64,000 nucleotides of DNA, from positions 1 through 64,000 of the forward strand of contig JAWLAH010000007.1 in NCBI GenBank assembly GCA_041395525.1. The letters are read 5' to 3'. The translations under genes and the position numbers were made by a program. The stretch is from CADEED01 sp020442965 (GTDB lineage: Bacteria > Pseudomonadota > Gammaproteobacteria > Steroidobacterales > Steroidobacteraceae). The number at the start of each line of letters is the position of its first letter. Within the stretch, counting starts at the first letter, position 1. The notes below the pieces were generated by a model. It was not told the DNA's origin, ran no database searches, and was given only the letters and a program-made list of their open reading frames with translations. Below, piece by piece: positions 1-7,786 of this stretch.

Positions 1-424
1 GCATCAGCGCCTCGCCCTCGCTGGCGCGTCGTGCAGCGCCTAACAAAAGCAGCATAGCGATATCCGCGGTCGCATCGGTGAGCACATCAGGCGTATTGGT
101 GACGACGATATTGCGCGCCGCAGCGGCGGCGAGATCGATGTGTTCGTAGCCGACGGAAAACGTGGCAATGATCCGAATAGATTCGGGTAGTTGCACAATG
201 ACTTCCGCGTCGAGGCGGTCGGCGGGCGTGCAAAGTACGGCTTCAGCCGCGGTGCACCGCGAGCGCCAGTCGTCGTGCGTAAAGGGGCGGTCTGCGGCGT
301 TGAGGAGGGCCGTGTAGTCTCGCTGAGCGCGCGCCTCGACCGGCTGCGGCAGTTGGCGCGTGATGACTAGCCGTCGTTTGGTCGCTGACTCTGCACTGCG
401 CGTCATGCTCTTGCTACTGGCCAT
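1..424 (-). CDS. D-2-hydroxyacid dehydrogenase, N-terminal part (gene runs off the window)
   Basis: NAD(P)-dependent reductase of the D-isomer-specific 2-hydroxyacid dehydrogenase family (glyoxylate/hydroxypyruvate reductase-like). The visible 141 residues run from an ATG at 424 through a short lead into the substrate-binding lobe. They contain the family signature FSVGYEHIDL (roughly residues 96-105) followed by NTPDVLTDATAD and a helix rich in Leu and Ala, which is the usual entry into the nucleotide-binding lobe. The Rossmann GxGxxG motif and the catalytic Arg, Glu and His lie beyond position 1. It follows bfr on the same strand after 73 bp and could be cotranscribed. The exact substrate cannot be told from this fragment. 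Confidence 0.8.
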   Translation of the reverse strand, partial: MASSKSMTRSAESATKRRLVITRQLPQPVEARAQRDYTALLNAADRPFTHDDWRSRCTAAEAVLCTPADRLDAEVIVQLPESIRIIATFSVGYEHIDLAAAAARNIVVTNTPDVLTDATADIAMLLLLGAARRASEGEALM

Positions 425-497
425 TCGACCTGTCTGGCGCCAATCAGCCCGCGCGCCGCTCGCAACGCGAACGCCGGATCGTATTGCGCGCTGGTCG

Positions 498-971
498 TTA
501 GGTCGATCCGGACTGTGACTGGCTGTAGTTCTGCAGGCCGACTGACTTGATCAGTTCGAGCTGCGTCTCGATGAAATCGATGTGCTCTTCTTCCGAGGCG
601 AGAATCTGCGCAAACAATTCGCGGCTCACATAATCGCCAACGCGTTCGCATTCGGCGATCGCACCTTTGAGATCGGGGTGCGCCTGCATTTCGAGCTTCA
701 AATCGCATTCCAGAACTTCCTGGATACTCTCGCCGATCAGCAGTTTGCCGATATCCTGGAGATTCGGCAGACCGTCGAGAAACAAGATGCGCTCCATCAG
801 CTGGTCGGCATGCTTCATTTCGTCGATCGATTCCGAGTGTTCATACTTGCTGAGACGCTCGAAACCCCAGTGACGCAGCAGGCGAGAGTGCAGGAAGTAC
901 TGATTGATCGCAGTCAGTTCGTTCTTGAGCGCCTTGTTGAGCGCCGCGATGATTTTTGGATCGCCTTTCAT
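498..971 (-). CDS. bfr: bacterioferritin
   Basis: Iron-storage 24-mer subunit that oxidises Fe(II) at a diiron ferroxidase site and stores it as a mineral; a heme sits between subunit pairs. The 157 residues match the family length. The ferroxidase ligands are all present at canonical positions: E18, E51, H54, E94, E127 and H130, with Y25 nearby. The heme ligand is M52, in DEMKHAD. It lies 15 bp downstream of bfd, the ferredoxin that reduces bacterioferritin heme to release iron, so the two form an operon. A Fur-like site upstream of bfd suggests iron control of both genes. Confidence 0.97.
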   Translation of the reverse strand: MKGDPKIIAALNKALKNELTAINQYFLHSRLLRHWGFERLSKYEHSESIDEMKHADQLMERILFLDGLPNLQDIGKLLIGESIQEVLECDLKLEMQAHPDLKGAIAECERVGDYVSRELFAQILASEEEHIDFIETQLELIKSVGLQNYSQSQSGST

Positions 972-986
972 GAAATAGATCGCCTG

Positions 987-1187
987 CTACGCTGGTGACG
1001 GGACTGAGTCTGATCGCTGACTGGCGGATTGCCAAGACTCGCAGAGCTCGCGCGCCGAGGACTCGCACGCCCCGCAGCAGGTCGCGACGCCGGTGCAGGC
1101 CCGTAGCTCTTCGAAGCCTCGTACGCCGCGATCCAACTCCTCACGCAGCTGACGGTCGGAAATTCCATGGCAGACACAAATGTACAT
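987..1187 (-). CDS. bfd: bacterioferritin-associated ferredoxin
   Basis: Small [2Fe-2S] protein that binds bacterioferritin and passes electrons to its heme so that stored iron is mobilised. The 66 residues start MYICVCHGIS and have the Bfd cysteine pattern: C4 and C6, then C38 and C41 in a TCCGAC segment. The start at 1187 puts the first two cysteines where the family has them; a Met-starting reading in another frame a few bases away gives no ferredoxin. It is the first gene of a bfd-bfr unit and has a Fur-like palindrome about 30 bp upstream. Confidence 0.93.
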   Translation of the reverse strand: MYICVCHGISDRQLREELDRGVRGFEELRACTGVATCCGACESSARELCESWQSASQRSDSVPSPA

Positions 1188-1215
1188 TAGGCAGGCCTCC
1201 GTAGGCGCCTATTAG

Positions 1216-1234
1216 AATGCGAATCGTTCTCATT
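1216..1234 (-). promoter_or_regulatory. Fur-box-like operator upstream of bfd-bfr
   Basis: The 19 bp read AATGAGAACGATTCGCATT on the bfd strand. They form a 9-1-9 inverted repeat with 7 of 9 arm positions matching, and resemble the Fur consensus built from GATAAT hexamers. The position, about 30 bp before the bfd start, fits repression by Fur with iron. This is a motif match by eye only. Confidence 0.65.
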
Positions 1235-1343
1235 TGCAATAACTGGTTGAATATCCAGCTACTGCAGCCGCCGACGGGCGCGACTGGGCCCGCTGGCCGC
1301 TCGGGTCATGCCTGCCGCCCGCCAGTCGCTACGGGCGCCGGAG

Positions 1344-3239
1344 CTATTTCGCGGCAAATATCGCGCTCAGATAGTCGGGCGCGCCGTCGATCCGCTCGAT
1401 ATACGGATAGCGCGGCCCGTCGTGGTAGTCGATCGTGACGCTGCGGTAACGATTGGATTCTTTGACCAACAGCCGTAGGGGCGCTGCATCGAGCACAGCC
1501 GCCTTGATCGCTGCATTCAACGTGTCTTTGTTGTACTCGAGATCGTTGACCGCGACGAGCTTGTTGTCGCTACCGATTCCAGCCTTGAATGCGGGGCTGT
1601 CCCAGCGGACATCGCCGATCGCTCCGTCCTTGTCGACGGTAAACCCCAACGAGTAGATAAAATCGGCGCTTCCACTCTCGTCTTCCTTGGCACGCGCTTG
1701 TGCGTATGCGCTCGGGGTATCACGGTACACCAGGCGCCAGCCGCTCGCTTCGAGGCCGTTCGTGAGCGGCGTCCGGCCGTCGAGCCGATCGCGGAGAAAG
1801 GGCGCCCAGTCGTGCGGTACGACCGCATTCAGTGTCGTCACGACATCATCGAATGTATAGGGCTTCTGCGTCTGCCACGCGCCATCGTCGACCCCGAAGA
1901 ACGCGCGCGCGAAGTCATCGAGAGATTTCTTGCCTCGGCTCAGCTTGCGAATCTGCGCATCGACATCGAGCCAGATCAATTGGCCGGCGGAATAGTAGTC
2001 TTCGCTCAACTGCCAGTTGCGGTATGGCTTGGGCCGGCGCTGCGCAATGATCGGGTCGTTAGTAGTGTCCTCGACAGAGCGCCAGGCGAGGCCGGGTCGA
2101 TCATCCCGGTAGGTCGCTGCTACGAGTGCCAGTGCTTCTCGTGAGGCTTCCAGTGGCCGCAGGCCACTGCGCGCGGCGAGCACATTGCCCCAGTATTGGG
2201 TCTGGCCTTCGTAAACCCACAACAGGCTATCTTGCATCGGCACGTTGTAGTTGGGCGTCCATAGATCTGCCGGGCGGCGAAACTTGCCATTCCACGAGTG
2301 CGTGTATTCGTGCGCCAACAGATCCGTGCTACCGGTCTGTTGTTGCCAGTCACTGAAATAGCCGGGTGGCACGCCATTCTCACTCGATCGTTGGTGTTCA
2401 AGGCCAATGCCGCTCAGGTGATCCGACAGGGCGAACAGGAAGTCGTAGTGGTCGTAGTGCTGTGCCCCGAACAATTTGATCGTCTGCTGCACCAGCTTCA
2501 CGTGCTGCTGCAGGTGCGAGGGCTTGGCCTCGAGAAATCGTGGCGCATCGGCTACCACGTTCAAGCGGATCGGAACGTTTGCGCCGGGCGCCAGATCGTA
2601 GCGCTTGAAGTAGCGGCCCGCGAATACCGGCGAATCGACCAGGACGTCGAGTGCCACCGGTGCGTAGCGCAGCGTATTGCCATCGCGGCTAACGACGGTC
2701 AGAGCCGTTGCAGCCTGCCAGTCGGCCGGGTAGGTGACCATCGCGGCGTATTGGATCTGACTCGCGTAGTGCCCCGCCGGATAGAGAACGACGGCGTTCC
2801 ATTGCAGGTTGAGCATGTCAGGTGTCATGACGACGCGGCCCTGCGACTTGTCAGTGGGCGACAGGAACTGATAGCGCATCGTCAGCGTCGGCACGCCCGC
2901 AGGCACAGCGACCGCGAACGCGTACACATCGAGTGGGTCGCGACGCCAGGCGAGCTTCTGTCCAGCCGCCTCGATGGTGAGCCCGGCCAGTTTATCGATC
3001 CGGCCGCTTGGTGAATGATTGCCGGGTAGCCATGCGGGGAACAGAAAAGTCATCTGTCCCGGCCGCACCGGGACAGTTTGCTTCACATTGAAAATGTGCT
3101 GCGCGACATTCGTGGCATCCACCTCGAGCTCGATCGTTCCGGGGTAGGGCTGGTCCACCGGCGGCGAGCTGCGCTGCGCTTGCGCGGGACTCAGCAGGGA
3201 ACAGACCAGGAGCAGTGCGGTGGCACGCGTGACGAGCAT
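1344..3239 (-). CDS. M61-family metallopeptidase (glycyl aminopeptidase type) with PDZ domain
   Basis: Exported zinc aminopeptidase of family M61. A signal peptide spans about residues 1-21 (hydrophobic core ending SPAQAQ). The zinc motif HEYTH is at 310-314, and the third ligand is the Glu of WVYEGQTQYWG near residue 344, the spacing seen in M61. The segment GLEHQRSSENG before the zinc site is also typical of the family. A C-terminal PDZ-like domain (about 540-605) begins YSLGFTVDKDG. Its 631 residues fit the family. It is convergent with nothing and has its own upstream region next to ndh. It probably trims peptides in the periplasm or outside the cell; the natural substrate is unknown. Confidence 0.9.
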   Translation of the reverse strand: MLVTRATALLLVCSLLSPAQAQRSSPPVDQPYPGTIELEVDATNVAQHIFNVKQTVPVRPGQMTFLFPAWLPGNHSPSGRIDKLAGLTIEAAGQKLAWRRDPLDVYAFAVAVPAGVPTLTMRYQFLSPTDKSQGRVVMTPDMLNLQWNAVVLYPAGHYASQIQYAAMVTYPADWQAATALTVVSRDGNTLRYAPVALDVLVDSPVFAGRYFKRYDLAPGANVPIRLNVVADAPRFLEAKPSHLQQHVKLVQQTIKLFGAQHYDHYDFLFALSDHLSGIGLEHQRSSENGVPPGYFSDWQQQTGSTDLLAHEYTHSWNGKFRRPADLWTPNYNVPMQDSLLWVYEGQTQYWGNVLAARSGLRPLEASREALALVAATYRDDRPGLAWRSVEDTTNDPIIAQRRPKPYRNWQLSEDYYSAGQLIWLDVDAQIRKLSRGKKSLDDFARAFFGVDDGAWQTQKPYTFDDVVTTLNAVVPHDWAPFLRDRLDGRTPLTNGLEASGWRLVYRDTPSAYAQARAKEDESGSADFIYSLGFTVDKDGAIGDVRWDSPAFKAGIGSDNKLVAVNDLEYNKDTLNAAIKAAVLDAAPLRLLVKESNRYRSVTIDYHDGPRYPYIERIDGAPDYLSAIFAAK

Positions 3240-3330
3240 GCGGAAAGCTTAGCAGGACAGCGACCGGGCGCGCGAGTCGTCGCGAACACTACTGATGGCC
3301 GGTCTGGATTCAGCACTGCTATAAAGGATC

Positions 3331-4605
3331 ATGGGTACTACACCGCGCATTATTGTAGTCGGCGGCGGTTTCGCGGGCCTCTGGGCAGCGCGGGGATTGC
3401 GCTCCGCCAACGCCGACGTCTTGCTCATCGACAGGACTAACCATCACACCTTTCAGCCGCTGCTCTATCAAGTTGCTACTGCCGGACTCGCGGCACCTGC
3501 GATTGCCGCGCCCCTGCGGCATATCCTTCGCGAGCACGAGAATGTGACGGTGCTATTGGGAAACGTATCCACCATAGACGTCGGCGCCCGGCGAGTCATC
3601 GTCGGCCGAGTCGCACATGAGTACGACTTCTTGGTCATCGCGGCCGGTGTGATGCATACCTATTTCGGTCATGATGACTGGTTGTTACACGCTCCCGGCC
3701 TGAAAACGCTGGATGATGCACTGAGGATCCGCCGCCGCATCCTGACTGCGTTCGAGCGGGCCGAGGCTGCCGCGAACGACCTGGAGCGTGCAGCCTGGCT
3801 CAATTTCGTGATCGTCGGTGCCGGTCCGACGGGAGTAGAGCTGGCTGGTACGCTGGCGGAGATTGCGCGCCATACACTCAAGCGGGAGTTCCGGCGCTTC
3901 GATCCCGCCAAAGCAAGAGTGCTGCTGGTCGAAGCCGGACCGCGGGTCTTGCCGACGTTTCCACGGTCGTTGTCGGTCGCCGCGCAGCGGCAGCTCGAGA
4001 GACTGGGCGTCTCGGTCTACCTGGATCAGCCGTTGGCGGCGGTCAACGAGAACTCAGTCGAATTCGGCGGCCAGCGGGTTGCCGCTCGGACGGTGATCTG
4101 GGCGGCCGGTGTGGCAGCGTCGCCCATTGCAACCCTGCTTGACGCCGAGCTGGACCGGACTGGTCGCGTGATCGTCGCCCCCGACCTGAGTGTTCCAAAA
4201 CATCCGGAAGTCTTCGTAGCCGGTGATTTGGCACACGTCGAAGGACCAGCTGGCCTGGTTCCGGGCGTTGCACCGGCGGCGAAACAGATGGGTCACTACG
4301 TCGCGAACGCTCTGCGGGCGCGACTCGCTGGCCAACAGATCGCGCCCTTCCACTACCGGCACTTCGGATCGTTAGCAACGATTGGTCGGCGCGCCGCGGT
4401 CATCGATTTCGGGCCGGTGCGAATGTCAGGTTGGTTGGCCTGGTGGATCTGGTTGTTTGCCCATATCTATTTTCTCATTGGCTTTCGAAATCGCGTTGTC
4501 GTGTTAGTCGATTGGGCTGTTGCCTATTGGACGCATCGACGCAGCGCGCGGATCATTGTCGGCGCCGCGTCGCGCGATGCGAATCAAAATGGCACGCGGC
4601 GGTGA
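3331..4605 (+). CDS. ndh: type II NADH:quinone oxidoreductase (NDH-2)
   Basis: Single-subunit, non-proton-pumping NADH dehydrogenase that passes electrons from NADH through FAD to quinone on the inner membrane. The FAD-binding Rossmann motif is GGGFAGL (residues 11-17) and the NADH-binding one is GAGPTGVELAG (163-173). A late FAD/quinone segment reads FVAGDLAHVEG, followed by APAAKQMG, the quinone-site region of this family. The C-terminus has a hydrophobic membrane anchor (WLAWWIWLFAHIYFLIGF). An AAAGGA ribosome-binding site lies just before the ATG. The length of 424 residues is normal. Confidence 0.93.
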   Translation: MGTTPRIIVVGGGFAGLWAARGLRSANADVLLIDRTNHHTFQPLLYQVATAGLAAPAIAAPLRHILREHENVTVLLGNVSTIDVGARRVIVGRVAHEYDFLVIAAGVMHTYFGHDDWLLHAPGLKTLDDALRIRRRILTAFERAEAAANDLERAAWLNFVIVGAGPTGVELAGTLAEIARHTLKREFRRFDPAKARVLLVEAGPRVLPTFPRSLSVAAQRQLERLGVSVYLDQPLAAVNENSVEFGGQRVAARTVIWAAGVAASPIATLLDAELDRTGRVIVAPDLSVPKHPEVFVAGDLAHVEGPAGLVPGVAPAAKQMGHYVANALRARLAGQQIAPFHYRHFGSLATIGRRAAVIDFGPVRMSGWLAWWIWLFAHIYFLIGFRNRVVVLVDWAVAYWTHRRSARIIVGAASRDANQNGTRR

Positions 4606-4828
4606 GGCAGTGTGAACGCTATCCGCCAAGGACAAGCGGGGCGGCTCAGGTCCACGCATCGGCTATGCTGTGCGTGCGCCAGCCGAGCGGGTGCCGGAAA
4701 CCAACGTCGTCAGCGCGCACTCGGTATCCGATTTCAGGACGCCGTACCGCCAGCATTTCGCTGTCACGACATGCCGCAACGATGCGATATCAGCCGCAAT
4801 CACGCCTGGTGACCACCCGCCAGTCCGC

Positions 4829-7624
4829 CTAGAGAGCCGCGCCGCCCAATTTGTAGGTCAGCTGCAAGAAGAAGCTGCGACCGACGCTGTCGAACCAGCT
4901 GATGTCGTAGTACGGATAGCTCGCGTACGTTGGATCTTTCACTGGATTCTCGTCGGTCATGTTGATCATGCTGAACGACGTTCGCAGGTGGTCGCTGAAA
5001 TCGTACTGCAGCGTTGAATTGAAGAGCGTGCTCGACCGGATGTAGGCGTTCTCATCATAGTTAGGCAGCTTGCCAAGACGGCGCCCCTCGAGCGTGACTT
5101 TGAGTGGGCCCGTTTTCAGGCCCACGCTAGCAGTCGATTTGTCGCGGGGAATATCGTAGCCGCTGTCGAACGCCAGCTTGTTGATCGTCGGGTCGCCCGC
5201 ATACTGGATGAAGCTGTGTGTAATGACATGCGTGTGACTGAGCGACAAGGACAACTGGCCGATGGGCGTCGGCCATCGCCCGTTCATGGCCAAATCGAAA
5301 CCCGTGGTCTTTTCGCGGGACGTATTGATGGGATTGACCGCTACGGCATCCAGCGCGCCCGCATTGACGCCAGAGGCGAAGCGGATCACGCGGGCGATGG
5401 CGTCCTGACAGGTTGGTGAATTGACGGCGACCGGTGTGCCGGCGTTCGTTGTGCCGATTCGACAGTCGGCCTCGTCGCGCAAGATGCCGTCGACGCGCAG
5501 GTCGTTCACCTGATCCGACATGTCGACGCTGAAGTAGTCGATCGAGGCGTCAAACTGCTCGTTAGGCGCCCATGCGATACCCGCATTGATTGACTTGCTT
5601 GTCTCGGGCTCGAGGTCCCGATTGCCGGTGCGCTGCGCGGTGATCGTGTTGTCGGCGTAGCTGCAATCGCCGATGGCTTCGTCAGGCTCCTCTGTGCGGC
5701 ATCTGTAGTAATCAGTTGCAGCCGGGCTGGTGTTGCCTGGGCCCGTAAAGACGTAGTGCAGGTCCGGCGCGCGAAATCCCGTGCCGTACGCTGCGCGGAT
5801 CAGCACGCTCCTGAGCGGGCGGAATTCGATGCCGCCGTTGAAGGTGAATTTGCCGACGTCCCGACCCGCGAAACGAAAGCTATCGTACCGGGCGGCGGCT
5901 GACAGCTCCAAGGTCTTGAGTAGCGGAGCCCGCAACTCGCCACCCAGGGCCCAGTGCTTGCGGCTGCCCTCGCCATCGCTGTCTTTCAGGTCATAGTAGT
6001 AGTTAGTCAGGGCGAGGGGGTCGGGGTTGAGGTCATAGGCCTGTTTGCCGTATTCGCCGACCGCCGCGAATCCAACCGGACCCGCCGGCAGACTGAACAG
6101 CTCGCGACTGTTGATCGTGGCCGAGAAATTGTCCGTCCAGCTCTTGGGATTGTAGATGCTGTAGACCGCGATGCTGTCGTACTCGGCTTGGCTAAGCGGC
6201 GTGTACAGTCTGGCGGGGTCGGCATTGAAGATCGGATAGCCACTAGCGGCGTCGATGCCTTCCTGCGACCCCAAAAACAGGGTGTTAGCGGCAGAAGCTA
6301 TGACCTCAGGAAACTTCACCTTCGCCCGATACTCGCTGTGATTGAACGATAGCTCGTACTGCCATTGCTCGCCCAGGTCACCCTTGATGCCGGGCGTTAC
6401 GCTGAAGGTGGTCTGCCGATTGCGGGTCATGGTGTTGCGGAAGCCGCCGGATTCCTCTGGCGTAAACTGGCGTTGCCAGTCATCCAGAACACCGTCGAAA
6501 CTGTTGAAGAAAGTCGCATCGCTGCTGCCTGCGGCGTTCTGGAAGCCCCAGGACAACACATCGGGCATCAGCGCAACGTCGCTGATACCGAACTGAATGT
6601 CTGCAAAGAACTCCGTACGGTCCGAGAGCGCAAACCCAGTCGTCACGAAGCTGTTGAAGCCCTTACGCTCGGAGAGAATCGTGCCGTAGCCGATGGCTGT
6701 GTTGCTGCCGCAGAAATAGCCAGGGCCATAGTCGTCCAGCGCATCGTCGAACTCGCCGTAGCGCGGGCGCGAGGCGTAGTAGTTGGAGCCGTCATTGAGG
6801 GAAGCCAATGACGCACAAGTGGCTTGGCCAGGATCGACATAGATGTCTTGGTCGGGGTTGTAGCGAAGAAAGACCCGTCTGGCGAGTGGCACCGTGGTGG
6901 TCGGGTTGTCGGCCGTGCTGTCTTGAATGCGTCGCTGATACGCCCACAGCGGCTCTTGATAGAGGTACTCGACACCGCCGGCGACGTGAAACCTGTCGGT
7001 GGCGTAGCCGGTGGTCAATGTGCCGCGGTGGGACGCGCCGCCACCGGCTTCGGTCACGCCGGCGCGATAGTCCAAGGTCGTACCGTCAACCTTCTTTTTC
7101 AGTTGAAAGTTGATCACGCCCGCGATTGCATCTGAGCCATAGATGGCGGATGCACTGCCGCTCAGGACCTCGACGCGTTCGACCAGGCCCAACGGGATGC
7201 TGGAAATGTCCGTGAAATTGCTGCGTCCCTGGAACGGCAGCGGAAAATCGGCGATGCGCCGGCCGTTCACGAGGACGAGCGTGTGGTTTGGGCCCAGGCC
7301 ACGCAGATCGACTTGCTGGGCGCCGGGTGTAAAGGAGGCACCGCTGAACGATTGCTGGCTCTGCGTTTCACCGCCATTCTGTGTGACCGCTCGCAAGACG
7401 TCGGGGATGCTGGTGTAGCCATTGCTGCGGATCGTATCCGCGTCGATGGTCAGTACCGGTGCCGGTCCCTGGTCCAAAGCCCGGCGAATGCGCGATCCGA
7501 TTACCGTTACCTCTTCCAGTCCATTTTGCGCGACGGGTGATTCCTGTGCTGCAATAGGCTGTGTCAAGGGAAAGATCGCGACCGCTGCTGCGGCGAACAG
7601 AAACCTGCCAACCTGTTTGCTCAC
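4829..7624 (-). CDS. TonB-dependent outer-membrane receptor
   Basis: Outer-membrane beta-barrel importer powered by TonB-ExbBD. The 931 residues begin with a signal peptide (to about residue 26), then a TonB-box-like stretch EEVTVIGSRI. A plug domain (about 40-175) follows, with VDLRGLGPNHTLVLVNGRRI and VERVEVLSGSASAIYGSDAIAGVINF. The long barrel ends in an aromatic-terminated strand (FFLQLTYKLGGAAL). The start is GTG at 7624 behind GAGG. It is divergent from the exported cyanophycinase/isoaspartyl peptidase fusion, 162 bp away, which suggests that its ligand may be a beta-aspartyl peptide or peptide polymer. That link is inferred from position only. No Fur box was seen in the gap, so a siderophore role is not favoured. 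Confidence 0.93.
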   Translation of the reverse strand: MSKQVGRFLFAAAAVAIFPLTQPIAAQESPVAQNGLEEVTVIGSRIRRALDQGPAPVLTIDADTIRSNGYTSIPDVLRAVTQNGGETQSQQSFSGASFTPGAQQVDLRGLGPNHTLVLVNGRRIADFPLPFQGRSNFTDISSIPLGLVERVEVLSGSASAIYGSDAIAGVINFQLKKKVDGTTLDYRAGVTEAGGGASHRGTLTTGYATDRFHVAGGVEYLYQEPLWAYQRRIQDSTADNPTTTVPLARRVFLRYNPDQDIYVDPGQATCASLASLNDGSNYYASRPRYGEFDDALDDYGPGYFCGSNTAIGYGTILSERKGFNSFVTTGFALSDRTEFFADIQFGISDVALMPDVLSWGFQNAAGSSDATFFNSFDGVLDDWQRQFTPEESGGFRNTMTRNRQTTFSVTPGIKGDLGEQWQYELSFNHSEYRAKVKFPEVIASAANTLFLGSQEGIDAASGYPIFNADPARLYTPLSQAEYDSIAVYSIYNPKSWTDNFSATINSRELFSLPAGPVGFAAVGEYGKQAYDLNPDPLALTNYYYDLKDSDGEGSRKHWALGGELRAPLLKTLELSAAARYDSFRFAGRDVGKFTFNGGIEFRPLRSVLIRAAYGTGFRAPDLHYVFTGPGNTSPAATDYYRCRTEEPDEAIGDCSYADNTITAQRTGNRDLEPETSKSINAGIAWAPNEQFDASIDYFSVDMSDQVNDLRVDGILRDEADCRIGTTNAGTPVAVNSPTCQDAIARVIRFASGVNAGALDAVAVNPINTSREKTTGFDLAMNGRWPTPIGQLSLSLSHTHVITHSFIQYAGDPTINKLAFDSGYDIPRDKSTASVGLKTGPLKVTLEGRRLGKLPNYDENAYIRSSTLFNSTLQYDFSDHLRTSFSMINMTDENPVKDPTYASYPYYDISWFDSVGRSFFLQLTYKLGGAAL

Positions 7625-7786
7625 GCCGATACCTCGTAGTTAGACCCGTGGACCCGCAACTCTGGCATTACGCTCGAATTGAGGCCACGATTGTGGCAGT
7701 CATTTCACGCTAACGCGTAGCATTTTGCAATGGCGTTGCTAGCCCGCCACAACTGCGCTACCTAACAGGCCTTTGAGGACATCGTA
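7625..7786. promoter_or_regulatory. shared divergent promoter region
   Basis: These 162 bp must hold the promoters of both the TonB receptor (leftward) and the peptidase fusion (rightward). Visible symmetry includes CCAC-gatt-GTGG at 7685-7696 and AACGC/GCGTT arms at 7712-7716 and 7733-7737. A ribosome-binding site GAGG at 7775-7778 precedes the ATG at 7787 by 8 bases. I could not assign -35 and -10 boxes with confidence. Confidence 0.35.

Noticed and set aside
2298..3014. 238-residue frame antisense to the M61 peptidase
   Set aside because: It is a shadow of a gene with complete zinc motifs; no independent support.
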